A DNA stretch of 64,000 nucleotides from Phragmites australis (lineage: Eukaryota; Streptophyta; Magnoliopsida; Poales; Poaceae): contig NC_084939.1 in NCBI RefSeq assembly GCF_958298935.1, positions 20,635,501 to 20,699,500 on the forward strand, read 5' to 3'. The notes below the pieces were generated by a model. The model ran no database searches and was not told the origin of the DNA. It was given only the letters and a program-made list of their open reading frames with translations. A program made the position numbers and the translations under genes. Within the stretch, counting starts at the first letter, position 1, and every line of letters begins with the position of its first letter. Positions 34,188-46,315 of this stretch are shown here, piece by piece.

Positions 34188-35240
34188 GTGTTGGCACGGA
34201 ATTGGGCAACACCTTGCCAACACGGGTCCATCAAGGATACTTGTCGCTTTTCACAGCGATGCGTGACTTGTCTACAACCAAACAAGCAAAGGTTGCGACT
34301 GACAACCTTGGGGATCGCCGCTTGGACGATTTACGAGCAAATCAACAAAGAACTACCACCCAAACCACATGGATTCGAAGTAGCAGCGAAGAACTAATCC
34401 AAAATTGCCAAAAAGTATAGACGAAATGAAAAGTAGATGCAATAGATGCGATTGATTGATGGATATGCAATCGGCCTCCACCCTCAACTATTTATAGGGG
34501 TGTATGGTCTTGACCCTAGGGAATCGAAGTAGGACTCTATTCCAACCCTAAACACGTCATGTTTGGCCAAAATCGCGAAAGAGATCCGAATAAATCAATG
34601 AATCTACTTTGATTCAGTTTCAGACTGAACACCAGATGGTCCGGTGAGATCAAACTCCAGAGCACCGGACAATCCGGCCAGTTCGCTCAGTCGACACTCT
34701 AAGACTCGGTCTGACACACACAGGATATTCCGACGCCACATTTATATTCACCGGAGTATGTTACTGGACCAATATTTGCAGAGAGCAACTTTTGACAAGG
34801 GAGCACACCTGCCCTCACCGGATGTTCCAGTGTACACCGGACACACTCACCAGACTAATATTTGCAGAGAATAATTTTTTTGCAAAGTTTTCCTTTTGAA
34901 CGCACTGGAGTATCCGGCGATTATCAAAGACCTCATCAGACAATTTTCACCAGAGAATATTTTTTTGGCTAAAAACCTTCTTCTTCTCACCAGATAGTTC
35001 GGTGATACCCCGGAATCCCCACCGGACCATTTCTTCGAAAGAGCAAGTTTTTGGTGCAAATTGACCTTCTACATACCGGATAGTCCGGCGTTTTCACCGG
35101 ATCATTCATTGGACTATTTTATATAGAGAGCATGTTTTACTGCATCAAATTTGAACTATAAGCACCGGATAGTCCGGAGATGACACGACATTGATCACCG
35201 TACTATCTGGTGTATACAAAAAATCTGGTCGTGCCATTTT
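34188..35240 (-). repeat. Ty3/gypsy 5' LTR with CCGG-palindrome array
   Basis: The left end TGTTGGCACGG at 34,189 is the minus-strand LTR 3' end. A TATAAATA box on minus lies near 34,490. Bases 34,630-35,220 carry repeated ACCGGA-N3-TCCGG motifs (for example near 34,660, 35,076 and 35,162). The right boundary is approximate because a small DNA-transposon-like block starts near 35,250. Confidence 0.65.
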
Positions 35241-35271
35241 TTGCCATCAGCAGGTTTTACTAAAAGGACGT

Positions 35272-35391
35272 CAGTGTATTGACGACTGCTAGACACAAAC
35301 GGTTTTTCTAAAGAACCGTCTGTGTGTTGTTGAATGACACAAATAGATATGTATAAAAAACCGTCTGTGTCTAGTAGCCGTCAACACACTG
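35272..35391. repeat. Hairpin of about 38-bp inverted repeats
   Basis: Arms at 35,272-35,309 and 35,353-35,391 are near-complementary (CAGTGTATTGACGACTGC against CAGTGTGTTGACGGCTAC on minus). Each contains ACACA-ACGGTTTTT, and the inner part repeats ACCGTCTGTGT. This looks like subterminal DNA of a non-autonomous CACTA-like element whose interior extends to about 35,800. Confidence 0.65.
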
Positions 35392-35399
35392 TGCGTCTT

Positions 35400-35860
35400 A
35401 TATGAAAACTGCATATGTGTTCTCGCTCTCAAATGACTAACCTCATAGTCTTACGTGATGAATATATTGAAATTTATTGTTTTGACCATTCCTACTCAAT
35501 TGTTTGGACGATTATTTGGGCATCTATATGTGTTTAAATGAAAATTTATCAACTACAATGTAGTACATCTCATCGAGTTATATAATGTTCATATAAAGTT
35601 TGTCTCCATCCAACTTCGTATGGAAAAGTTTATGTTCAATCTATGCATTGTTAACTAAAACAACCATAACTTTTGCATATGGAGTCCGATTTCGACATTC
35701 AACCTCTACTTTCGAAGTTAACGAGAAGGCGCATCCGAAAAACTACGGATGTTAACACATGTATCATTTTTTAGCCCCCAAAAGGCTCAAAAGTCCCTCG
35801 GTAGGATCAATCGAGAGCGCGGCCAAGGCTTTAAGGCATCTCTTGTGTTCCCGTGTGGCT
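35400..35860 (-). mobile_element. Probable non-autonomous CACTA interior
   Basis: Bases 35,455-35,640 match, in inverse orientation, the interior of the CACTA derivative at 12,415-12,535 (shared ACGAAGTTGGATGG and CAAACTTTATAT blocks). The CATAACTTTTGCATATGGAG block at 35,668-35,687 also resembles text in the element at 28,995-29,030. The ends are not visible. Confidence 0.45.
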
Positions 35861-36690
35861 GATTTTTAGGCATTAATTAGTTATCCAAGAAGGTAAAAGA
35901 CTAATGTGGTAAGCAATTTAAAAAGAAGATAGAAGGAAAGGTTGTTTCTTATGAAAGAAGCTAGCATTTTAAACAATCCTAGATGAAAGACATCGCCTAT
36001 GAGACAATTAATTGTCTTGGAAAACCTGCAGAAACTAGCAAGGCACATGCATGCATTAAAAACTTATTTCTTAATAGGAATTTCTTACTCATTCTCATCT
36101 TAAATATCTCCTAAGAAATAAGACATTGAGAGTGGCCTAACATGACAAACGTTAGTTGATTAGCCTAACGACAAATCAACAGTGACGTGCACATAGAGAT
36201 GCAGCCAAGATCATCCCACATGAGATTAATTTGTTTGTTGCTATCATTCAGGTGATTGAAAATGGGTATTTCCTCTGGCGACGAAGCTCAACCATCAATT
36301 TAATGGACAACTCTCATCTTATCTTCTTCCTTACGCTCGTGCAATCGCTCCTGTTCCCACAGTGCTCCCCCGACCCTCCTGCATCCAACTGTCTCCAGCA
36401 GCGTTCTAGCCATCGGATTCATGCCCGCCACCCCCGCCGTGCTAATCGGGTTGGCATATTTCCTTGGACATCCCTTTAAGCTCAAGAAGCACATCGGTGA
36501 CCTCTGAAATCACGGCCACTTACCTCCATTGCTAACTCCTCTGAAATTGCCGTCGCATGAGAGATTGAGCTAGTTTTCGTGCACCTCATAGCTAGGAAGT
36601 GCGGATTAATTTATGGTAAACTAGTTGAGAATTATGTACATATGGTACGAGGGCTGAGATGAACCCATCAAAGAGCATCTCTATCCTTGC
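35861..36690. other. Unassigned sequence
   Basis: No feature is supported. The short ORFs at 36,231-36,494 overlap on both strands and show no family marks. Confidence 0.4.
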
Positions 36691-37806
36691 ATATGGGCAT
36701 GCAATAAATAAATGCAAGGGCGCATATGCATCTCTGTGTTAATGTAAGTGATTGTGGTCAGAATTGAAGTCCAAATTTTAAAATGTTGCCGTACATCTAC
36801 ACTACCAATACAACATCTCGGTATCCACTACTTTATCAACTGAATGGTTGAGCTATCACAAGGGTGGCACGTATCTCACCTTTAGCTTGACTGGTATCAT
36901 GAGGCGAAGGGATTGGTGCACGTGTATATCAAGGTCCAGTCGATACGATCTTTTGTGTATACTCAGGAGTCAACATGTCCTTCTAGGGACCGCTATTGAC
37001 TACGGTTTGGAAAGGGTTTCCGAATTGTAGCCATTTGTACATGATCCTAACAGGTCACACATTTATTGGGTTGGAACAAAACATGCGAATTGGATTCATA
37101 TATGGGTTTTGATTGGATTGTGATCCATGAGAAGTTAGAGTCCTAAAGGGCTTCCAACGTGGGAGCCCATTGGTGAGCTCTATCTAAGGAGAGACATGGG
37201 TAAGGTGTGCTGAGGTTGATCCACTTCGAAACCCTAGCTGTAGCCTTTTACACGATCTCTCAAAACCCTAGCTGCGCGTATGGTGGTAGCACATCGGCGC
37301 TTGGTGTTTCTACCCAGTATATGTGGATACCGTAGAGGCGTTGCTGCTATTGTGGTGCTAATCTTCTTGGTGAGTTGATCGCGATGTGTACGGGATTGGT
37401 CACCTGCCGTGATGAACTGGTCAACGTACCTACTCGTCTGATCGTGGAGCACAATGTGACCACTCGAATCTGGTCAGACAACATGACACGACCACTCAAA
37501 ACTGGTCGAGGACGTGACAGACCTGATCGGGAGTTAGTCAAGGAACTGGTCAAGGTGTACGACTACCTGCTCAGAGTTGGTCGGGGAGCATGACCACCTG
37601 TGCGGGGCTGGTCGCGGATCTGACTTAGAAGCTGCACAAGGAGTTTGACGTGCACGATGTTGGATTGGTCTACTCCAACCCTTGTTCTGCTGCACTACGC
37701 ATCGAGCGGTAACAATCTATGATCTCCTACTAGCATGGTTTCCTGGGTGAATGCGGTAGAAATTTTTTGTTTTAGGCTTGCGTATCCTGGCCATTACCCA
37801 ACAGGT
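36691..37806 (-). repeat. Ty1/copia-type LTR (second family), minus
   Basis: On minus it starts TGTTGGGTAATGGCC at 37,806, abutting the copia gag fragment. The body resembles grass copia LTRs in general layout (leader with TGTGTGACCTGTTAGGATCA near 37,050, and a CCTCATGATACCAGTC block near 36,893). The left boundary is a guess. It cuts the gag at 37,807. The ORFs at 37,234-37,593 on both strands are a shadow of a GGTC-rich repeat region. Confidence 0.55.
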
Positions 37807-39781
37807 TACACCTTCAATCCTTTCTCCCAACCATGTGTGTAACCACCTTGCTATTTTCCTTTTTCTTGAGCTTGTAGTGGTTACTCTTGGTCTTGACCTT
37901 GTAGTTGGGCTTGGTGTAGAGGTTGGAGGTCTTGTTGGAGATGTTCGTTACCTTCTTCTTCTCCTTGGTCTCCTTCTTGACTTCCTTCCATTGGAAAGAC
38001 TTGTGGCCTTCTTGATGGCACTTGAAGCATGTCACGGTATACCCCTTTGCAATCTTGTTCACCATGGTTGCATGGTTATCTTGAGGAGGTTGGACATGAT
38101 TCTTGCCCTTTAGTGTTTCCAAGTGCTTCTTGAGCTTCTCGACTTTTTGCTTGAGCTCATCATTTTCTTGCGCAATGAGTTTATTAGATGGTTGTACTAA
38201 CACATTCTCAATGCATTCCTTATTGCAAAGGGGTGAGCATGATATATCAATTAAATCATTGCAAGAAGTAGAAGCATCAACTTTAGGCTTGAAATTAAAT
38301 AGTGAGGTAGATTGTTTCAAAGGGACCTTAATTTGAGATTCAATACACTCAAATTTAGCCTTAAGCTCATCATGTTCCTTGTTTAGCAAATTGAATTTGC
38401 TCAATAATTGTTCATAATTAGAAACAAAGATAGCATGAATTTCTTTAAGTGTATTGAATTTCTTAAGCTCTTTTGATGGTTTTTTAAGGGCCATTTGTTG
38501 CTCATTGATCAAATGAAGGAGTTCATCATAAGAGAGAGAATCCTTATCGGATTCATCATTACTTACATTGCTATCCATACCTTTGGCCATAAGGCACTTG
38601 TGAGATGGCTTGCGTGTTGACTTGCGTGATGATGACCTTGAGGAAGAGCTCTTCTTGGAGGGGAGGATGGTGAAGCTTTCATCACTTGAGCTTGACTCCT
38701 CATTGTCTCTCACCCATCTTCCTTAGCTTGCAAATGCCTTGGCTCTTCCCCTTGTCTCCCTCTTGTTCTTGGTCTTCTTCTCATTCTTGATGTGATCAAT
38801 TGTGTTGACCAAATCTTCAATAGAGATAGGATGATCAATTTTTCCATTGATCTTCTTCATATTCTTCTCTATCTTTGAGAAGAGCTTGGCCATCTTGGGA
38901 TCAATTTCATCATCACTTGATGTTCTTTGATCATCCTCTTCATCGCTCTCTTCACCTTGATAGGATGATCAATCTTTCCATTGATCCTCTTCATATTCTT
39001 CTCTATCTTTGAGAAGAGCTTGGCCATCTTGGGATCAATTTCAGCATCACTTGATGTTCTTTGATCATCCTCTTCATCGCTCTCTTCACCTTGATCACCA
39101 TCATCTCCGCTTGAGCTAGACTCTTGCTCTTGCCTCCTCATCTTCGCCTTCATGTGTGAGCATTGAGCTTGTTTGCTTGTGAGGGCAAGATTCTTGGCGT
39201 TGGATGACGTAGGAGCTTCCACCTCTATGGTCATTGTCATCTCATGGGTGGTAATCTTGCCGAGCACTTGACTTGGAGTCATCTTCTTGATGTCATTGTT
39301 GTCGTAAATGATGGAGACTATCAACTTGTATTTTGGAAGGAGAACTTGAAGTATTCTTCTCATCATTTGATCATCTTCTATTGGCGTCAAACCTAATCCA
39401 TTGATCTCATTGACAAGAATATTCAAACATGAGTACATGTCATTAGCACTTTCATAGGCTAATTGCTTGATGCCATTGAGATTAGTCACAAGCACATGAT
39501 ATTTCTCATTGTGCACATCCTTTGTGCCTTCATGTACATTAATGAGACTAGTCCAAATATCATGTGCATTGGTGAGAGAATAACCACAGTTACATGCATC
39601 AACATTTAAAGATGATAAAAAGATACTCTTCACCAATGCATCTAATTGCCTCTTCTTGTTGGTGATGCGAGGTCTCATCCCTTCCTCGATAACCCTCCAA
39701 ACATCTAGACCCTTGGCTTGCAAATAACAAGACATTAGAATTTTCCATAGGGGAAGTTTGTGCCATCGAAAAGTGGAGCAC
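37807..39781 (-). pseudogene. Ty1/copia gag (UBN2-type) with broken zinc knuckle
   Basis: This gag is read on minus downstream of the LTR at 39,914. The start region is near 39,781. The UBN2 gag core is in 39,735-38,869 (AKGLDVWRVIEEG, NAHDIWTSLINVHEGT, LLPKYKLIVSII). A Ser/Glu-rich and a Lys-rich coiled-coil segment follow in 38,713-37,814. The zinc knuckle CFKCHQEGHKSFQW has Trp where CX2CX4HX4C needs its last Cys. The two reading frames differ by one register because of a 134-bp tandem duplication (38,828-39,095), and an extra stop lies at about 38,725. Protease, integrase and RT are absent: an LTR of another copia family truncates the element at 37,806. Confidence 0.85.
38828..39095. repeat. 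134-bp tandem duplication in gag
   Basis: Copies 38,828-38,961 and 38,962-39,095 differ at about three positions. The unit length is not a multiple of three, so it shifts the frame, exactly matching the register change between the two gag reading frames. Confidence 0.95.
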
Positions 39782-39900
39782 TATGGGAATCTATCCCAAC
39801 CCCAAATGTCACAACTCACTAGGCGGTGAAGCGTAACCGATCAAAATGAGATGAGGTCTCAAATGCTACTTGAATGGCGTGACCTTATGTAAGCCTCAGT

Positions 39901-39913
39901 TCTGATACCAATT
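39901..39913 (-). other. Copia primer-binding site
   Basis: Read on minus, ATTGGTATCAGAA directly follows the LTR end. It is complementary in form to the 3' end of initiator-Met tRNA, as in most copia elements. Confidence 0.75.
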
Positions 39914-41657
39914 GTGAGGATCGGTGACATCCTAAGAGGGGCGAGGGGGTGAATTAGGACACTTAGAAACCAATGGCTCTAAAGACATCACAAGATAAAC
40001 CTATCTCAATTTCTATCTAAATATGTTCTAGGTTTATCTAGTGTGTCTACTCTTCCGATCAAAGCGATTGCAACCTATCTAAGAAGGTAAATTACAAGTA
40101 AGTAAATGCGAAAACATAAATAAGGTAGAGAGAGCAAACTGGGCACAAAGATTTTTCCTGTGGTATCGATGGCCTGAATAACATCCTTAGTCCATGTTGG
40201 AGCTCCACCAAAGATATGCTCCTGGTCGACACCCAGTCACAGCTGTTGAGCCACCAAGTCACAAAGACAAGGCCTTAACCCAGATGAGCTGCCAAGCCAC
40301 CAAGGCAAGGCCTCACCACAAGCCTCTTTTCTGGTCCCTTACCGTCGTCATTACTTTGAAGTTTGAGCCACCAAGGCAAGGGTCTTTGTGTCCCCGTACA
40401 TGTGTCTTACCACTGCTTCACACAAAGTTAGAGTGTCAACAAGTTGCCGATGAGTCACTAAGACTCCAAGGTGTCGATGTACTTCTCGGTACATGGTCGG
40501 AACACTCCTTGATCCACTCTCTAGGCAGCAATCACCTAGCAACACTCTCTCTAGGCCTATAAGCACTAATACTCACTAATCTCATGCTTAATCTCCTTGG
40601 ATGATCACTTTAATTATTTCGGTGGCTTAGATGTCTTCTCAAATGTATATGGGGTTCCCTGGACTCCAGCAGCATGCCAGACCTTCAAATGATTGAGTGG
40701 AGGTGTATCTGTAGCATCAAATTCGCGGACTAGCCGTTGCTGCAACGGCTCAACTTTACTGTGAACAACGATAACCGAGTGACAACAGTAGTACAAGCAC
40801 CGGACCATCCGGTGTGTACATCAGTGGATACTAGCCATTGGAACTGCACTCGAACTTCTTCTGAATAGCAGATTATCCAGTGTATACTCAAATCCATCAT
40901 CATACCTTCTAGTGAGTTATCTTGAGTCATTTGAGCCTTTGCATGTTCTCTATGTAAATTACTCCAATGAAACCTCCGGGTGCATCTCTTCATCACCGGA
41001 CCATCCGGTGAGTTATCCTGAGCCAAACTGCGCCTTTGTAGTCTCGCTATGTAAAATGCTTCGGTGCATTCATTCAGTGTTCATTCCATTCACACCGGAC
41101 CATCCGGTGAGTTAAACCTTCTCTTTTTCCCTAGAAATGCTTCGATGCAACTATCTCTGTGATCATGAGACTATCTGGTGACTTCATCCTTCTTCTTCAA
41201 CAGCTGCATCCTCTCTTTTAGGAATGCTCTGGTAAGATCATCTGGTGTGCACAGCCAAACACCATAGAATCCAGTCAACTAATCATTGCTCTTCAACACT
41301 TGCAACCCTCTCTGCAAGAATTGCTCCGGTGTATATCTTCCACTGATCACCAGACCATCCGGTGGGTTGTAACATTTTTCCTTCTGAGTAGAAACACTCC
41401 GGTGAGTACACGAGTCTTAACACTGGATTATATGTTGCCTTCTTTCTCCTATGCTAAGAATACTTCGGTGATTATAGCCTTCAGTACATTGGACCATCTG
41501 GTGAGAACAAATCTCCTGGGACTTCTCCAATTTAACTAAACTTTGTCTCAGCTGTGGTGGCTTTTTCATGTATTGCATCCATGAGACCTTCTAACATATA
41601 TTCTTGACAAAATTGTTAGTCCCATTGACTATGTTATCATTAATCACCAAAATCACA
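39914..41657 (-). repeat. Ty1/copia 5' LTR, complete
   Basis: This 1,744-bp LTR starts TGTGATTTTGG at 41,657 and ends CCTCACA at 39,914 on minus. The right 889 bp equal the partial LTR at the window start. It carries perfect CACCGGACCATCCGGTG palindromes at 40,798-40,814, 40,994-41,010 and 41,093-41,109. The right flank is CACTA tnpD sequence, into which the element inserted. Confidence 0.9.
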
Positions 41658-41945
41658 ATCATGGCATAATAGGGCCATTTTTGCTACACCCTTCCTGTAC
41701 GATCTCAACTTCACTGTGCTCGGTCCAACGAGTATAGCCATGCATAAAGCCCCTTGGCAGCAAGTGAAATTGTATCGCTGGATGGTGGAAAACTGCTTTT
41801 TGTTCTCGCAACCGACGGATGGACAACACATGTATTGAGACTTTGTATTTGACTTATGCACTGCGGCTTGTACCATGAAACAATCCACATCGTTCTTGTA
41901 CTCTGCGCTCACACAGCTCGCATCGTACATCCATCTTCTGTCCAT
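41658..41945 (-). pseudogene. CACTA tnpD N-terminal domain fragment (copy B)
   Basis: The start is ATG 41,945, followed by the intact family start MDRRWMYD (the Trp codon is a stop in copy A). The Cys pair is altered (CCPSVGCEN). A 1-bp deletion after FSTIQ at about 41,775 shifts the frame, so the HL...GF...HGE block is read out of frame. The catalytic domain is missing because of the copia insertion. Confidence 0.75.
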
Positions 41946-42959
41946 CTACAATTATATCATTATTGTAAATCCAAATTGATAACATCTAGAATATTTTGCA
42001 ATCACCAACAAATAAATTACCTAGTCAGCTCATACTGGCAATTGGCCTGGGTTGGAGGAGCTGCCATTTGCATGCTTTCACGTCCGCTTCTGATGAGTAT
42101 TTGTTGGTGTCATCCCTAGAAATTTTCTTTATTATTCAACCACTTATCTATGACTCGTTAAGGAAACATGAAAAATAAATATGCTCATACATAAAGTTTC
42201 TATATTGTAGCTTGCTAATTAAATAAAATATCAAAAATACAATTGGATCTTGCAACATACCTAAATATCATGGTGAAATTTTCTAATTCATTAAAAATCA
42301 AAAGAAGGGATAAGATCAACTTTGGTTTTTAAGGTAATATTTTGAGTTAAAATGCTAAATATTGGATTTGACTTGGCGATTTCAACTTACTTGAGCTCAA
42401 GAGGCTCCTAGAAGATTGCTTGCTGTTTGGGAAAAATCTAGGGTTCACTTGCCAAAAAAATGAAGAAAAGGCAAATGAGTAAATGGAGAGGAAAGAAGGG
42501 ATTTTGTTTGGATAGCTAGAGAGAGCTCATCTATACCTTCTTCTTGACAAAAAATAAGCTTGAGTGGTGGGGGAATCAAAGGGGGAGAAGGAATGAAGTG
42601 GGTGCTGCCATGTGAGAGTTTGTAAGGGGGAGAGAAAGTTCTGATCGAACAATCTGTTAGCTCGAGCTTGGAGAAGGTGGGGAAGGGGGCATCATTGCAG
42701 GCTCATTTAACCAGCCGGTAGTGATCTTATGCTATCACTATTGGTTGGTGGATTAAGCTGGTAGTGATGAGGGAGTAGGGTGTCACTGCCAGCTCAATCT
42801 ATCGACTAGCAGTGATGACACTTATCACTACCGGTTCATAAGCCACGATGGCTGATTCTTCCCGTGTGTCTTACGAACCAACAGGGATGCCACAACACTA
42901 CTGGCCCATTAGGAACTGGTAGTGATGGGCCGGTATATAAGACTGGTTTTGTAGTAGTG
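41658..42959 (-). mobile_element. CACTA element, 5' part (copy B)
   Basis: This is the duplicate of 890-2191, with the CACTA terminus at 42,959 and subterminal CACTGCCGGT-type repeats at 42,705-42,940. It is interrupted by the copia LTR at 41,657 and abuts Tat LTR sequence at 42,960. Confidence 0.8.
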
Positions 42960-43368
42960 CAGCCTTATCAACAGGCAGTCTGACACCCTAGGTAGGGTCG
43001 GCACTGCAATCGGCAATCGACAGGCGTGGAAGCCACTTGCTGCCTATGTAGTGCCACGATTAGATGATGTCATCTAGGATAGATACGGATTCACCTGTCC
43101 TAAGCCATGTTTTACCAAGCTAACTCTAGGTCTTGGTTGTATAGTAACAATTTGTATCTCTTCCCTGGTAGGGGTATGTATGTACACTTACCCTCTAAAA
43201 GACATTATAAATACATAACATGGGCACAAGGTGAAAGGGACTCAGTTCCTAAAACAATCACATCTTGGTTTTCCTTTCCTCTCTACTTCTCCTCCAAGCT
43301 TGAGCCACTCCTGTGGATTGACTCTCGCCGCACTTTGTACGTGGAAGACACATTTTCTTTCACCAACA
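42960..43368 (+). repeat. Tat-type 5' LTR, 3' portion (copy B)
   Basis: This is the duplicate of 2192-2600. The TATA box is at 43,206-43,213 and the LTR end CACCAACA at 43,368. The primer-binding site TGGCGCCGTCCTTGGGGA starts at 43,371. Confidence 0.75.
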
Positions 43369-43421
43369 GCTGGCGCCGTCCTTGGGGAGAGAATAGGTGT
43401 AGAAGTTCTAGGAGAGGTAGG

Positions 43422-44938
43422 ATGCCACCGAAAAAGAAAACCACTAGGGTAGCGGCCCAGGCAGCCATCTCCTCGGCCACGCCCGTGTGAAGGTCCACAT
43501 GGCCACCATGACCAAGTGCTCAATACGCTGACTCTGGCCCCTCAACCGGGCGAAATGAGGGGTCCATGGCCACCACTGATCTGATCAGAACCCTGGCTGC
43601 GCCTGGCACTAGGGGGCCTGTGGCAACCATCGATCCAGCCATGACCCTGGTTGCGCCTAGCGCTGGGGGCTTCGTGGTCACCCCCAATCTGGTCACAACC
43701 CTGGCTGTGCCTTGCACTAGGGGATCTGTCATCTTGGAGGCCCTTCTACAGTAGCACAGCGAGAACCTCGCTACATCCCATGGGCCTGCGGCCGAAACCG
43801 CAGCTGTACACATCGCCACAGCCGACCGACAAGCACACATGGTGGCCCTTGGAGCTCAGCTGGAGGAACTGCAAGAGGCCTTGCAAGCCGTGCAGCAATC
43901 TACCAGCATAACTATTGCTGCTCCCATGGCAGCCAACACCATATTGGCCCTGGCTCCGGAGGACGGCGAGGGCTTCCTCAACACAGCCAATCATCACCAA
44001 GAACCACCACGGTCGGCCTACCAGTAGCAAAGCCTTGGGCCAGCCAGCGTGAGGCTCCACTCGTAGACTTTGACTCTCCTCTTCAGATGGACCTGCAGGC
44101 TGTACCCTTTCTTGGACGGGTTTTGGACCCCCAAGCTACCTAAGTCTAATGGTGATTCAAACCTGGATGAGTTTGTTTGTGCATACACCCTCTCCATCGA
44201 GACCAACGAAGGCGGGGTGGGCCACCATGGCCAAGTGCTTCCCTCACGCACTAGAAGGAAGAGCCCTCAGATGGTTCTAGACGCTAGAGCCTGGGTCCAT
44301 TTATGCTTGGGCCAAACTGAGAGATGAATTCTGCTACAACTTCTAGGGCAACTTTATTGATCTGTTGACCTTTGGGAGCCTATACATCGTCAGGCAACAA
44401 CCAGGCGAGACCCTTCGATAATACTTCTGGTGGTCAAGCACATCCTGCTGGGTATGGGGAACCCAATTGAACTTTCCAGATTGGGGCGGACCTCACTCAT
44501 AAGCAGGATGACCAACTCCTAACCATCCTGAGGGCCAACATTGATGTTTTTGCATGGTCTCCATAGAACCTCCTCAAAGTTGATCGCCACATCATCAAGC
44601 ACACCCCCAGAGTTAACCCGTAGACACAGTTTGTACGCCAGGACTCCAAAAGCTATCCTCTGAGTGGGAGAAGGCCGCAAAGGAGGAGGTCCAAAAACTA
44701 CTCCAAGCCAGCGTCATCCGGGAGGCATGCACTCAGAATGGTTGTCAAACCCTGTCCTGGTCAAAAAGGATAATGTAAAATGGTGCATGTGCATCGACTT
44801 CACCGCACTCAACAAATCCTGCACTCAAGATCCATACCCACTCCCTCGCATAGACCAACTTGTGGACTCCACTACTGGCTACAAGTTGCTAAGCTTCCTA
44901 GACACATACTCCAGATACCACTAAGTATGGATGGTAGC
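43422..44938 (+). pseudogene. Tat-lineage gag-RT remnant (copy B)
   Basis: Gag starts at 43,422 (MPPKKKTTR). Gag segments continue to about 44,400. A deletion then removes the protease region present in copy A (A 3,577-4,895). From about 44,430 the sequence continues into RT: WLSNPVLVKKDNVKWCMCID, FTALNKSC, DPYPLPRIDQLVD and SFLDTYSRYH are recognisable RT blocks at 44,664-44,924. RT is cut by the inverted LTR at 44,939 before the catalytic DD box. Confidence 0.75.
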
Positions 44939-45617
44939 TATTGGTGAAAGAAAATATGTCTTCCATGAACAAGTTGTGATGAGAACCAACCCACAGGGGT
45001 GGCTCAATCTTGGAGAAGTGGAGAGGAAAGGAATACCAAGGTGTGGTTTTATGAACTGAACTCCCTTTCACCGATTGCCCATGGCCTGTATTTATAGTGT
45101 CATACAAAGGGTAAGTATACATACATACCACTACAGGGGGGGGGTAGAGATACAAGTTCTCTCTACACAACCTGGACCTAAGGCTAACTTGGTAAAGCAT
45201 GACCCAGACCCAGGTAAATCGGTACTTACTCTGGTGAAATCATCTGACCGTGGCACTACAGTGGTGACAAGTGGCCCTGGTGGCATAGCGAGCGCCCGAC
45301 CGTCCATTGCGAAACCGTTATGCATAGGATGTCAGACTGGCTATTGATTAGATTGGCATTAACTGTCGATCACTTCGTGGAAGGCAGAGGGCAGCCAGTG
45401 GGCCCCTCTAGTTGATCTTTTAGGACGGGGCCAACCGCCTCTATGAAGCCTCCAGGAGTTGGCGTTCTCCGGGGCCCTGGGAGCCCTTGAGGCTTCGACC
45501 TCCATAGGGGGTCCATAACCAGAAGGCTCTAGAGGAGCTTGGAAAATCTGTGGCCTCCGGACCCATGGTCCGCGGAGCATAGGTGCATCCTGGATCCTTG
45601 ATAGCAACCCCCCAACA
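44939..45617 (-). repeat. Tat-type 3' LTR, inverted (copy B)
   Basis: This 679-bp LTR is the duplicate of 5377-6043. On minus it starts TGTTGGGGGGTTGC at 45,617, preceded by the polypurine tract AATGAGGGGCTGC. Confidence 0.75.
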
Positions 45618-45882
45618 GCAGCCCCTCATTAGTCGGGCCTTCGGTGATCCTTGGATCTGCAGCCGAAGGGCCTACTGCCCTCCTTCTTGTCTGAGTTATT
45701 TCATAAAGCCCAGTTTAGCGGCCAGGTGGAACGCCAGATGACACCTCTAATTGAGGACATTAAGTGCGACCTGTCGTTAGTGACGTAGTAAAGCCCTACC
45801 AGACTGTAGTGGGACACATGGTGTCTCATCATTGGAGGGTTGTGGCGAGCGATTCCACTTCCCCACTGCTCCTCTCTTTGCC

Positions 45883-45889
45883 TATAAAG
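45883..45889 (+). promoter_or_regulatory. Possible TATA box for the antisense ORF
   Basis: TATAAAG sits in CTTTGCCTATAAAGTGGGG, about 430 bp upstream of ATG 46,316. Copy A lacks about 25 bp here, including this site. The role is inferred from position only. Confidence 0.4.
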
Positions 45890-46315
45890 TGGGGACCTCG
45901 GCCGAGCATCATCCAGATTGGCCATTTTGCTCCTTGTCACATAAGTTCTTGCGCCCCTGCCACTAGTCCCTGTCTTCCTAGCCTCCATCTCCAGCGAACA
46001 CCCTATGCCACGTCTCTCAGATGTCATGATTCGCTTCGATGTCCACAGCAGAGTTAGCCCCCCGCCAAGGGACCACGTGCCGTCAGGAGATTGGGATGCC
46101 ACGTTAGTTGCTTCTGATGTCGTCGGTGGTGCAGGCGAGATAGCTGCGGGCGGGACCATCGACGCATGCGGGTTGACTGGATCTAAGGTGGTGATTGGTC
46201 TATCACCGCTGCATCGACCTCACTGGGTATTGAGCTTCGACATGCCAGCAAGAAGTACCCTCTACAAACCAGCATGTTGGGGGCGTTGAACGTAATCGAG
46301 GCCACCGTCGACTAA

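Noticed and set aside
37234..37593. ORFs rich in ACTGGTC/GACCAG units on both strands
   Set aside because: They lie in a copia-type LTR with short GGTC repeats and overlap each other; no domain is present.
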